Shown here in pieces: positions 1-7,592 of a stretch of DNA of 64,000 bases. This stretch comes from Pseudocolwellia agarivorans (GTDB lineage: Bacteria > Pseudomonadota > Gammaproteobacteria > Enterobacterales > Alteromonadaceae). The stretch is taken from assembly GCF_002000085.1 (NCBI RefSeq), contig NZ_MUZU01000005.1, positions 62,001 to 126,000 on the forward strand. The letters are read 5' to 3'. Each line of letters starts with the position of its first letter. The first letter of the stretch is position 1. Both the position numbers and the translations under genes were made by a program. The notes beneath the pieces were generated by a model. The model was not told the DNA's origin. It did no database searches and worked only from the letters and a program-made list of their open reading frames with translations.

Positions 1-624
1 GATGAAGATCCGGATGCCCGAAAAGAATTTGAACTAAATTTTGTAAATAAAGAAATGTGTGATCTTGTGATTGTTCACCCTAAATTTCAACTTGATGAAA
101 TGGTAGATTTTATCATAGAAGAAGGTCCAGAAGCCGTAGTTTCAGATTTTCGGTTGAAAGACAAAGAGCCGAGTGTAACATACGATGGGGTTGATTTAGT
201 TAAAAAACTGAAAAGTATTAAAACAAAACTTCCTTGCTTCGTCTTAACAAGTTATGAGGGTGAAGCAATCAACGTCGCTTTAGATGTGAACTGGATTCAC
301 GATAAAGAAGAAATTCATGAAGATGAGAATGATAGGCCTGTATTTAGTCAGAAAGTTCTTCAACAAATTCATGTGAACAGGGGGTTGTTGGATAACTTAC
401 TTAATAAGCAACAAGAACTATTTAATAAACTACAGCAAAGTCAATTAACAGCCGAAGAAGAACGAGAACTAGTCGAGTTAAGTAATGAGATAGAGTTGTT
501 CATTTTTGACGATAAGAAGATTCCAAATGAAATAAAATCTTACGACGGCTTAGCTAAATTAGACTCTTTGATTAAGTTGTCAGATCAGCTTTTAAAAGAA
601 ATAGATAAAAACATCGTAAAGTAG
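1..624 (+). CDS. Receiver-like (response regulator-type) protein, 5' partial
   Basis: The reading frame is open from the first base, so the gene starts outside the window and the internal ATG at 55 is probably not the start. The visible part looks like a CheY-type receiver. It has an acidic DEDPD stretch at the very beginning, a phosphoacceptor-like Asp in VVSDFRLKD (31 residues after the internal Met), a Thr/Ser in VLTSYE and a Lys in HDKEE at the place of the conserved receiver lysine. After the receiver comes a charged, helical C-terminal tail of about 90 residues with no DNA-binding domain that I recognise. An HNH endonuclease gene follows 12 bp downstream, so the two are probably co-transcribed. 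The pairing suggests a signalling plus effector module, perhaps phage defence; that function is inference. Confidence 0.65.
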   Translation, partial: DEDPDARKEFELNFVNKEMCDLVIVHPKFQLDEMVDFIIEEGPEAVVSDFRLKDKEPSVTYDGVDLVKKLKSIKTKLPCFVLTSYEGEAINVALDVNWIHDKEEIHEDENDRPVFSQKVLQQIHVNRGLLDNLLNKQQELFNKLQQSQLTAEEERELVELSNEIELFIFDDKKIPNEIKSYDGLAKLDSLIKLSDQLLKEIDKNIVK

Positions 625-636
625 AAAGGACTCTTT

Positions 637-1218
637 ATGTTATTAAGACGGATAGTTCCTCAACGACGGGATGAAATTAAGCAATATGCATCACATAGAA
701 GTTACAAACCCTATCTAAGAGAAGATTTCAATAAACGCTGTGGTTATTGTGATGCCGATGATAAATTTTTAGGAGCAAGCGCTGCGTTTCATGTAGATCA
801 TTTTGCCCCTCAAAGGTTTGAAGAGCGGAAGACCGATTATACTAATCTAATATACTCTTGTCGCTACTGTAATGGTTCAAAATCTGATTATTGGCCATCA
901 GATTGCTCCCAAACTTCAGTTTTAAAAGAAGAAGGTGTGATTGATCCTTGTGAAGCTAAATACGATGAACACTTAGCTAGAAATGAGAAAGGTTACATTT
1001 ATCCACTGACAAACTTAGGCGGGTTTATACACAAACTTTTGAAATTAGGGTTAACACGGCATAGTGTTTTGTGGAAGCTTCAGCATATAGAATCAAATTT
1101 AGATAAGATGGACACCCAGATAGAGGAGCTATCAACAGAACAGTTAAAGATATATCAACTTTTGTCTTCTGAATATCGAAATTTGATCTCCTATATTTGC
1201 GAATATGGAAATAAATAA
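637..1218 (+). CDS. HNH endonuclease-family protein
   Basis: This 193-residue protein carries a zinc-supported HNH (beta-beta-alpha-metal) nuclease core. It shows a CxxC pair (C35, C38), the catalytic-type VDHF stretch (H52, D54, H55), N70, and a second CxxCN (C75, C78, N79). The C-terminal half (about 120-193) is helical and unrecognised. Such small HNH proteins occur as nuclease effectors in several defence systems, for example PtuB of Septu, but no PtuA-like ATPase is visible here; the partner is the receiver-like gene 12 bp upstream. The start has an AAGGA-type ribosome site (agaaaggactc) about 8 nt upstream. The family call is firm; a role in defence is inference from neighbours. Confidence 0.8.
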   Translation: MLLRRIVPQRRDEIKQYASHRSYKPYLREDFNKRCGYCDADDKFLGASAAFHVDHFAPQRFEERKTDYTNLIYSCRYCNGSKSDYWPSDCSQTSVLKEEGVIDPCEAKYDEHLARNEKGYIYPLTNLGGFIHKLLKLGLTRHSVLWKLQHIESNLDKMDTQIEELSTEQLKIYQLLSSEYRNLISYICEYGNK

Positions 1219-1359
1219 AGTGTAACGTTTATTATATACCTACTCTACTATCATTATAGGTGAATTAGAGTATTTTGACTTCGATGTAAGTGTTTTAGAG
1301 CTTAGTTGTGGCTGAGATTTGTTATTCAAGCCTTTGAAGTGGAGAATATTGAAGAAAGT

Positions 1360-1470
1360 ATGTCTAAAAAAATCTTAAATTTTTATTTACCTGCAGACAA
1401 CACCCCCACAATTACTGTAGTATCTAAACAATACATCAACGGTTGTTTTATCAAACAAATACTTGTTTGA
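1360..1470 (+). CDS. Possible small ORF (36 aa) upstream of the methyltransferase
   Basis: An ATG-started frame encodes about 36 residues beginning MSKKILNFYLPADN and ends exactly at the right edge of the palindrome at 1451-1470. A purine-rich stretch (gaagaaag) precedes the ATG. Nothing else supports it and no family is recognised. It may be a leader peptide, the remnant of a longer gene, or chance. The stretch 1219-1497 otherwise holds no gene I can see. Confidence 0.2.
   Translation: MSKKILNFYLPADNTPTITVVSKQYINGCFIKQILV
1451..1470. promoter_or_regulatory. Perfect palindrome upstream of the methyltransferase (operator candidate)
   Basis: TCAAACAA and TTGTTTGA form perfect 8-bp arms around the 4-nt centre ATAC, ending 27 nt before the GTG start of the methyltransferase. 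Short dyads at this place often bind an autoregulator (a methyltransferase or a C protein). There is no T-run after it, so a terminator is less likely. The function is inference. Confidence 0.35.
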
Positions 1471-1497
1471 ATAATGAGCTCAAGGATTTAATACAAA

Positions 1498-3099
1498 GTG
1501 AGTAAAAAGAGCGGCTCTTATTACACTCCAGAAAATTTAGCTAATTTTATAGTTAAGTACGTGCAGGAAAATAACTTTTTCTCCAATAAACCTATTCATA
1601 TTCTAGAACCTAGTTGTGGTGGTGGGGCTTTTCTGAAAGCTATCAGTCAGTATTTCTCTGAAAAAAACATATTTATTGATGCGATTGATTTTGATACTTG
1701 TGCGATAGAAAAAACAAGGAAAGTAGTTAGTACGCTTCACGGTGAATATACAGTCACTAAAGCCGATTATCTAAATTGGAGTGCTAATACTGACAAGAGG
1801 TATGATTTAGTCATTGGTAACCCTCCTTATATTTCTAAAAAGCTTTTAACAGAAGATCAAAAAGAAAGTTGTAAAAATATACATGCCAAGAATGGTGATT
1901 TTGGTACTGAAATTCATAACATATGGACTTCATTTTTATGTGATGGAGTAGAAAAGCTTACCTCTGATGGAACATTAGCTTTTGTTTTACCAGCAGAGAT
2001 TCTTAAAGTTAAGTTTGGTGAAAAAATTCAAAGAGCATTACTTAAATCATTCCCACGAATTGAAATTTTCACTTTTTCTAAGAATGTATTTCCAAATATT
2101 GAGCAGGACACTGTAATTCTTTTTTTGTATAAGCAAAGTAACGAAGTAGGGTTATATTTTACAACAATACATGACTCCAATTGTTTAATAAATAATAGGT
2201 TTAAGCTTAAAAGGAAACGTTCACTTGAAGCAATGAAATTAAAGTGGAGTGCTTATCCATTAATGGAAAAGCAAATAAAAAGTGTTGTGAGCCTTAAAAA
2301 AAAGCTACCTCCAATAATTTCTTATTGTGAAACTATTCCAGGAATTGTTACTGCCGCAAATGATTATTTTATTGTTAACAAGTCAGTGGTGGATGAATTT
2401 GAATTAGAGGCTTTGTCTAAACCTATTGTACAAAAAGGAATTTTTGTTAATGGATGTGTGAGCCTTAGCAAAGATAAATTTAAAAGCTTGATCGATAAAG
2501 ATAAACCGACATACTTTTTAGATTTGTCACAAGCGGATTTAACAAACCAAAAACATAAAAACTACATCAGTATAGGCAAACAAAGAAAAATTGATGAACG
2601 TTATAAGTGTACCCTTAGGAACAAATGGTACGAGGTGCCCGGTGCTTGGGTATCTGACGGCTTTTTCTTTAAAAGATGTCATGACTACCCTAAATTTATT
2701 TACAACGATGCTGATGCTCTTGTAACAGATTCATCATATAGAATAAAGATGAAAGATGGGTATGATATTCGTTCATTAATATTTTCATTTTATAACTCTC
2801 TAACCTTGGCATTTTCAGAGGTTCAGGGAAGGTATTATGGTGGTGGAGTCTTGGAACTTACCCCATCAGAATTTAAATCTTTACCTATTCCATACATGGA
2901 AGTTACAACAGAGCAATTTAATGAATTTGTTGAAGCTTTCCATAATAAGAAAAGCATCGATGAAATAATAGAGCGCAATGATGCCATATTACTGTCAGCT
3001 CAACTTGGGATGACTGATGATGCTATTGAATCTTTAAAGATTGTTAGAAAAACTCTTATGGACAGACGCCAAAATATTAGTAAGTCACAGTTTAGTTAA
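1498..3099 (+). CDS. N6-adenine DNA methyltransferase (class I, Eco57I/TaqI/PstI-like)
   Basis: The predicted reaction is SAM-dependent methylation of adenine N6 in a specific DNA site. The 533-residue protein has the order of a gamma-type enzyme: motif X (GSYYTP, residues 6-11), the SAM-binding motif I (EPSCGGGAFL, 37-46), and the catalytic NPPY (108-111). A long C-terminal half (about 260-533) would hold the target-recognition domain. Length and layout resemble M.PstI/M.BsuBI and Eco57I-type methylases. The start is GTG with AAGGA 11 nt upstream. No cognate restriction endonuclease lies next to it: upstream is a gene-poor stretch with a palindrome, downstream 450 bp without a gene. It may be an orphan or a solitary protective methylase of the mobile element. 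Sequence specificity cannot be read. Confidence 0.85.
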   Translation: MSKKSGSYYTPENLANFIVKYVQENNFFSNKPIHILEPSCGGGAFLKAISQYFSEKNIFIDAIDFDTCAIEKTRKVVSTLHGEYTVTKADYLNWSANTDKRYDLVIGNPPYISKKLLTEDQKESCKNIHAKNGDFGTEIHNIWTSFLCDGVEKLTSDGTLAFVLPAEILKVKFGEKIQRALLKSFPRIEIFTFSKNVFPNIEQDTVILFLYKQSNEVGLYFTTIHDSNCLINNRFKLKRKRSLEAMKLKWSAYPLMEKQIKSVVSLKKKLPPIISYCETIPGIVTAANDYFIVNKSVVDEFELEALSKPIVQKGIFVNGCVSLSKDKFKSLIDKDKPTYFLDLSQADLTNQKHKNYISIGKQRKIDERYKCTLRNKWYEVPGAWVSDGFFFKRCHDYPKFIYNDADALVTDSSYRIKMKDGYDIRSLIFSFYNSLTLAFSEVQGRYYGGGVLELTPSEFKSLPIPYMEVTTEQFNEFVEAFHNKKSIDEIIERNDAILLSAQLGMTDDAIESLKIVRKTLMDRRQNISKSQFS

Positions 3100-3144
3100 T
3101 CTAGAGCTATTACTTATTTCGGCTGAATTGTTCGTTAATTCAGA

Positions 3145-3168
3145 TTACCACATTATATAATATGGTAA
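3145..3168. terminator. 24-bp palindrome, possible hairpin terminator or operator
   Basis: TTACCACATTATATAATATGGTAA-type dyad with one mismatched pair (C against A), centred on an A/T-only core, 45 nt after the methyltransferase stop. It lacks a T-run, so it may be a protein-binding dyad as easily as a terminator. Confidence 0.3.
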
Positions 3169-3326
3169 GCCGACCGTTCAATATTTGTTAAGGGCTCATA
3201 TAGAGGGGTACTCAAGTTTAAATTACATTTCAAATATAAATAAAACATCACACTTCTCAAATATGACACTTTTTTCTTATTATGAACCATCAAGTTTAGT
3301 ATCTAAAAATCAACAAGCTTTCTTAC

Positions 3327-3341
3327 GATAATGATTATCAT
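3327..3341. promoter_or_regulatory. Fur-box-like dyad upstream of the microcin-like cluster
   Basis: GATAATGATTATCAT reads as a close match to the central part of the Fur consensus (GATAATGATAATCATTATC) and lies about 210 bp before the first exporter gene. Enterobacterial siderophore-microcins are iron-regulated through Fur, so a Fur site here would make sense. In A/T-rich DNA such matches also arise by chance. Confidence 0.4.
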
Positions 3342-3550
3342 AGAAGTAAGTGGAGCTCGAAATAAGTACAAAAGTAGCTCGATATATTATCAAAAAAAAC
3401 AGGGCCGCCTAAAACATAACCAACTGAACAAATAAATATGAATATTATCTTTACAAGTGTAATTAATTCCACTTAATATGTGCCCGTTTTCAAGGAAGCT
3501 GTATTTTAGGAAGTAAATGCAGTTATGAATTATTAATAGGGATAAATGGT

Positions 3551-4801
3551 ATGCAAGGAGGCTTATTTCGAAAAGAAGTTATTGACAATCAAAATAATCG
3601 TTTGCATGGTGATGTCATACTTCTTCCAAAGTTTTCTCATACTATTTTAATCATCAGTCTCATATTTTGGATTATTGCTGTAGCTATATGGCTAATAAAT
3701 AGCTCTTATGAGAGAAAAGAAACCGTTGTTGGTTGGATAACACCTGATAACGGAATTATCAAAGTTTATTCTAAAAAAGCTGGAGTCATTAATAAAATTC
3801 TTGTTAAAGAAGGACAGAAAGTACAGAAAGGACAGCCTTTACTTATAATCGGTAATGATAAGAATCTAGCTGATGGGCACGAGCTTGAAGCAACGCTATT
3901 AAATGAATATGATTCACAGCGGTTATTGATCAAAGCACAGTTGGTGAGAGCTAATGAAATATATCAGATGCGTCTTATCAGCCTTCACCAAAAAATTAAT
4001 TCATCCAAACAAAACTTATCTTTGCTTAGCAAACAGATTGTTAGTGCTAATATAAGATATCAAACCCAATTAAACAAAACTGCACAACTGACAACCTTGA
4101 AAAATCAAGGGCATATCAATCAAAACGATTTAGACAAAGCTAAAGAAAAAGAATTACTGCTAAAGAGTGAAGTTGAAGAGCTATCTAGAACTCACCTAAA
4201 TCAAAAAAACCAAATAACTCAACTTACATCAGACACAAAACTACTTCCTGTACAGAATTTAAATGAAATAGACCAATTAAAAGAAAAGCTGAGCAAAATC
4301 GCTCAGAATGTAACAAATATACGTGGCGAACAGTCATATGTTGTTAAAGCTTCTAAACTTGGCACTATTACTAACTTGCAAGCGATAGAAGGTCAATCAA
4401 CCAATTCAGCCTTGCCATTATTAACGATAATTCCTAGTAATTCGGTATTACAAGCAAAATTACTCATTCCTGTTTCTGCTTCTGGTTTTTTAGCTCAAGG
4501 TCAAGATATAAAAATTCGTTACGATGCCTTTCCATATCAAAAATTTGGAACATATTCTGGAAAAATACTACAAATTTCTAATTCTGTCCTACTACCCGGC
4601 GAACTAGTAACGCCAACTATTAAAGTGACTCAACCTGTATATTTAGTAGTCGCACACCTTGCGTCACCTCATGTAAAAGCATTTGGAAAAAACATTGATT
4701 TAAAGGCAGGAATGACACTCTCAACAGATATTACTCTTGAAGAACGCACACTTATAGAATGGTTATTATCTCCTATATATAGCCTTAAAGGGAAAATGTG
4801 A
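3551..4801 (+). CDS. HlyD-family periplasmic adaptor of a peptide exporter (CvaA/MchE-like)
   Basis: This 416-residue membrane-fusion protein would link the C39 ABC exporter encoded next to it with an outer-membrane TolC channel. It has a short cytoplasmic start, one membrane helix (about residues 27-48, rich in Ile/Leu/Trp), a lipoyl-like half (KVYSKKAGVINKILVKEGQKVQKG, about 70-95), a long helical hairpin (about 110-250), then the second lipoyl half and beta-barrel. The C-terminus (IEWLLSPIYSLKGKM) is of the CvaA type. AGGGA lies 8 nt before the ATG. The stop codon TGA overlaps the start of the exporter gene, so the two are translationally coupled. No TolC gene is in this cluster; a housekeeping TolC would serve. 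Confidence 0.85.
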   Translation: MQGGLFRKEVIDNQNNRLHGDVILLPKFSHTILIISLIFWIIAVAIWLINSSYERKETVVGWITPDNGIIKVYSKKAGVINKILVKEGQKVQKGQPLLIIGNDKNLADGHELEATLLNEYDSQRLLIKAQLVRANEIYQMRLISLHQKINSSKQNLSLLSKQIVSANIRYQTQLNKTAQLTTLKNQGHINQNDLDKAKEKELLLKSEVEELSRTHLNQKNQITQLTSDTKLLPVQNLNEIDQLKEKLSKIAQNVTNIRGEQSYVVKASKLGTITNLQAIEGQSTNSALPLLTIIPSNSVLQAKLLIPVSASGFLAQGQDIKIRYDAFPYQKFGTYSGKILQISNSVLLPGELVTPTIKVTQPVYLVVAHLASPHVKAFGKNIDLKAGMTLSTDITLEERTLIEWLLSPIYSLKGKM

Positions 4802-6894
4802 TGTCGGGTGATTCATTTAAGTTGTTGAATTTTAATGATAAAAGAAAACTTCCTTCAATACTGCAAAGCGAAGCTTCGGAATGCGGTCTAGCATGTTTGT
4901 CGATGATATCTAGCTTTTATGGTAATAACTCTAGTTTAAATACAAATAGACAACATTATCCGGTTTCTATTCACGGTATAAACCTTAAGCAACTAATTGA
5001 TATAGCATCAAAAATGAATTTTACTGCAAGGGCAGTAAAGCTCGATAGTGATCAGGTCGTTAATTTGCCCACTCCTTGTATTCTTCATTGGGATTTAAAA
5101 CATTTTGTTGTATTGAAAAAAGTATCTGGAAACCAGTTTACAATTCATGATCCAGCTAAAGGTGTACAAAGGTTAAATCTCAAAGAGTTTAATAAGCATT
5201 TTACAGGAGTAGCTTTAGAATTAACGCCAACAAATGACTTTGATACTGCTCCAGTAAATGAAAAAAAATTAAAAATAAGAGATTTATGGGGAGATATTTC
5301 AGGTTTAAAACGCAGTCTACTTCAAATTTTAGTGCTTTCATTACTATTGCAAATTTTTGGAATTATTTCGCCATTCTATATGCAAACGGTAGTGGATGAT
5401 GTCCTCTTAAGGAACGACACTAACTTACTTATAACTCTAGCTATTGGTTTTTCATTACTATTAATGATCCAAGTCGGGACTACGGTACTACGTGACCATG
5501 TGACTTTATACCTATCTAACCGTTTGAGCATTCAAATGGTCTCAAATCTATTTCGACACCTAATTAGGTTACCAATTGACTACTATGTAAAGCGACACAT
5601 AGGAGATACAGTATCTAGATTTAATTCTCAAGAGAAAGTACGAAATATTTTGACCAACACAATTGTTGCTGTATTTATAGACGGCTTACTTGGCGTAATC
5701 ACTCTAATTGTAATGTTTTTCTATGATATTAAGCTTACTTTAATAGTTGTTATTATTGTAGTGCTGTATGCATTAGTTCGATGGATACATTACCACCCTT
5801 TTAAAGTCATGACTGAAGAAAGTATAGTTTCAAAAGCCAAACAAGATTCGCATTTTATTGAGTCTGTTAGAGCGATCCAAACTCTAAAAATGTTTCAAAG
5901 TGAAAACGATAGACAAGGTCAATGGCAAAACTTAGTTGCAGATACTATGAACAAGAATATTAAAATAGCCAAATGGAATATTGGTTATGACTCATTTAAT
6001 AAACTTTTATTTGGGTTTGAAAATATTCTCGTCGTATATTTTGCAGCTCAATCAGTAATGTTTGGGGGAATGTCATTGGGTATGTTGTTTGCTTTTATGA
6101 GTTATAAGAACCGCTTTACTAATGCTATGAATAGTTTAATCAATCAATGGATATCTATTAAAATGCTAGATCTTCATCTGAGTCGGTTAGCCGATATTGC
6201 TTTAACACCAGTAGAAAAAATTAGCAATAATTTGTCAAATTTGCATGATACCCCTTCGATAAAAGGGAAAATAGAAGTTAGGAATCTTTCTTATCGTTAT
6301 AGCGAAACAGAACCATATGTTTTTGATAATGTAAGTTTCGTTATAAATGCAGGTGAAAACGTTGCAATCACTGGCACTAGTGGTTGTGGTAAATCTACGT
6401 TATTAAAATGCTTAATGGGGCTGCTAGAACCAACAAAAGGTGAAATTTTAATTGACGATGTACCATTGAAAAAAATTCCTGATTATCGAAGCCAAATTTC
6501 CGGTGTGATGCAGGATGAGCAACTACTTAATGGGAGTATATTTGATAACGTTGCTTGTTTTGAGACTACACCTCACTTAAAGAAAGTTCATAATAGTTGT
6601 TACTTTTCAGCTATTCATAGAGAAATAGAAGCCATGCCTATGCAGTATGAAACCTTAGTTGGTGACATGGGTGCAGGGTTAAGTGGTGGACAAAAACAAC
6701 GGATTGTTATGGCTAGGGCGCTTTATCGTCAGCCTAAGATTCTGTTTATGGATGAGGCAACTAGCAATTTAGATGTGAAGACCGAATTGGTTGTAAATAA
6801 CAATCTTCGAAATCTCGCTATAACTAGAGTGCTAGTAGCTCATAGACCTGAAACGGTCAAATCTGCCGAAAGGCAAATAAACTTAACCGGCTAA
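4801..6894 (+). CDS. C39 peptidase-containing ABC exporter (CvaB/MchF-like)
   Basis: Bacteriocin exporters of this kind cut the double-glycine leader off the precursor and pump the mature peptide out. The N-terminal C39 peptidase carries the Cys box SEASECGLACLS (catalytic Cys 28), the His in LKHFVVLK (101) and the Asp in IHDPAKG (117). Membrane helices follow at about 165-440. The ATPase domain has Walker A (GTSGCGKST), signature LSGGQKQR and Walker B (ILFMDEATSNLD). About 697 residues is normal for CvaB-type proteins. An alternative GTG start lies one codon upstream (4798). AAAGGGA precedes both. It directly follows the adaptor gene (overlap with its TGA) and precedes the precursor gene by 35 bp. 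All three catalytic peptidase residues are present, so leader cleavage is expected. Confidence 0.9.
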   Translation: MSGDSFKLLNFNDKRKLPSILQSEASECGLACLSMISSFYGNNSSLNTNRQHYPVSIHGINLKQLIDIASKMNFTARAVKLDSDQVVNLPTPCILHWDLKHFVVLKKVSGNQFTIHDPAKGVQRLNLKEFNKHFTGVALELTPTNDFDTAPVNEKKLKIRDLWGDISGLKRSLLQILVLSLLLQIFGIISPFYMQTVVDDVLLRNDTNLLITLAIGFSLLLMIQVGTTVLRDHVTLYLSNRLSIQMVSNLFRHLIRLPIDYYVKRHIGDTVSRFNSQEKVRNILTNTIVAVFIDGLLGVITLIVMFFYDIKLTLIVVIIVVLYALVRWIHYHPFKVMTEESIVSKAKQDSHFIESVRAIQTLKMFQSENDRQGQWQNLVADTMNKNIKIAKWNIGYDSFNKLLFGFENILVVYFAAQSVMFGGMSLGMLFAFMSYKNRFTNAMNSLINQWISIKMLDLHLSRLADIALTPVEKISNNLSNLHDTPSIKGKIEVRNLSYRYSETEPYVFDNVSFVINAGENVAITGTSGCGKSTLLKCLMGLLEPTKGEILIDDVPLKKIPDYRSQISGVMQDEQLLNGSIFDNVACFETTPHLKKVHNSCYFSAIHREIEAMPMQYETLVGDMGAGLSGGQKQRIVMARALYRQPKILFMDEATSNLDVKTELVVNNNLRNLAITRVLVAHRPETVKSAERQINLTG

Positions 6895-6929
6895 TTAAAG
6901 CCAAATTTAGTATTTATAAAGGAAAAAAA

Positions 6930-7169
6930 ATGGAAATTACTACTAAAAAAAGCATTACCGAATTATCTGCAAAGGAATTATTCATTGTTGCAGGAGCTGG
7001 GGATCATGAACCTGGAGACAATGGCGAACATTGGGAAGATATTGGTTTCAATGGTGGTAGTGCGAGTGGAAACTTAGGCCAGATAGCTGATGGTTTAAGT
7101 GATTTTGGTGATTGGTTAAATGATCTAGGTTCAGATCTGGGGGGCTGGGCATACGACACGTGGGGCTAA
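6930..7169 (+). CDS. Double-glycine-type microcin-like precursor peptide
   Basis: This 79-residue peptide has a leader that fits the C39-substrate pattern LSxxELxxVxGA: LSAKELFIVAGA at residues 12-23. Cleavage after GA would give a 56-residue product starting GDHEPGD. That product has, by my count, nine Asp and three Glu, no Lys, Arg or Cys, fourteen Gly and four Trp. Its second half (GLSDFGDWLNDLGSDLGGW) looks like an amphipathic acidic helix. It ends in ...AYDTWG, not in the Ser-rich tail of class IIb microcins. AAAGGA lies 9 nt before the ATG. The gene sits right after its exporter and before modification enzymes. A decayed second copy lies 220 bp downstream. I infer a secreted bacteriocin; an intercellular signal is the main alternative. 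Confidence 0.8.
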   Translation: MEITTKKSITELSAKELFIVAGAGDHEPGDNGEHWEDIGFNGGSASGNLGQIADGLSDFGDWLNDLGSDLGGWAYDTWG

Positions 7170-7183
7170 AATAAAAGCATAAT

Positions 7184-7214
7184 AATAAGCAATTGGATTA
7201 TCTAATTGCTTATT
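7184..7214. terminator. 11-bp perfect hairpin after the precursor gene
   Basis: AATAAGCAATT and AATTGCTTATT pair perfectly around a 9-nt loop, 14 nt after the precursor stop. It is followed by A rather than T on this strand, so it is not a classic intrinsic terminator. It may instead stabilise the precursor mRNA 3' end or reduce read-through, giving more precursor than enzyme. Confidence 0.4.
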
Positions 7215-7246
7215 AAAAAATATCTAAGAAGTAAGTCTATTAACAA

Positions 7247-7342
7247 ATAAAAATTGATACAAATGGACTTACTTCTAATTTAATAAGTGTCAACGCTTAT
7301 GAGTTTAAAGAGTGGAATTTAGCCTTCTCAAGGCAAAATTAA
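7247..7342 (+). pseudogene. Truncated duplicate of the start of the MchC/SelO-like gene
   Basis: The frame reads IKIDTNGLTSNLISVNAYEF and onward, aligning residue for residue with the first 20-plus residues of the intact gene at 7593 (MKIDINELTPNLISFKAYEL). The start codon has become ATA, and similarity fades before a stop at 7340-7342. The flanking DNA (AAGTAAGTCTATTAACAAATA before it) also resembles that before the intact gene. This is the first half-unit of an old tandem duplication. Confidence 0.75.
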
Positions 7343-7388
7343 TTAAATGGGCTAATGAAGCCGTATGCGCACTTATAAGCAAAAAGAT

Positions 7389-7558
7389 ATGGAAATAATT
7401 ATTAAAAATATTTACAGAATTAACTGCAAATGAATTATTTGCTGTTGCTGGAGAATATGGGTTTGATGACATTTTTTTAAGATGTCTGTGTTGGCGCGGG
7501 CTTTAGTGACTTAGGTGATTGGAACATGATACTTGGGTTTAGAGTAAAAAAACAATAA
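7389..7558 (+). pseudogene. Frameshifted second copy of the microcin-like precursor
   Basis: An ATG-GAA-ATA start like that of the intact precursor is followed by a frame change near 7411, after which the frame reads FTELTANELFAVAGEYG, the counterpart of ITELSAKELFIVAGAGD in the intact leader. A further frame change before 7493 leads into GFSDLGDWNMILGF, the counterpart of GLSDFGDWLNDLGS. The middle of the mature part is missing and the end (RVKKQ, stop at 7556-7558) differs. At least two frame changes make it a pseudogene. Together with 7247-7342 it shows that precursor plus gene start were once duplicated. Confidence 0.75.
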
Positions 7559-7592
7559 GAAATCTTCAACGTAATTCTATAAGTATAAAAAT

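Larger units (their letters stand above)
3100..3550. other. Gene-free stretch between methyltransferase and microcin-like cluster
   Basis: No convincing coding region was seen on either strand. It holds a 24-bp near-perfect palindrome (3145-3168) shortly after the methyltransferase gene and a Fur-box-like dyad (3327-3341) upstream of the exporter genes. The promoter of the microcin-like cluster is presumably in its right half, but I see no clear -35/-10 pair. Confidence 0.5.

Noticed and set aside
55-624. Complete receiver protein starting at the ATG at 55
   Set aside because: The frame stays open to position 1 and encodes DEDPDAR-type acidic residues expected in the receiver before that ATG, so the gene is cut by the window edge.
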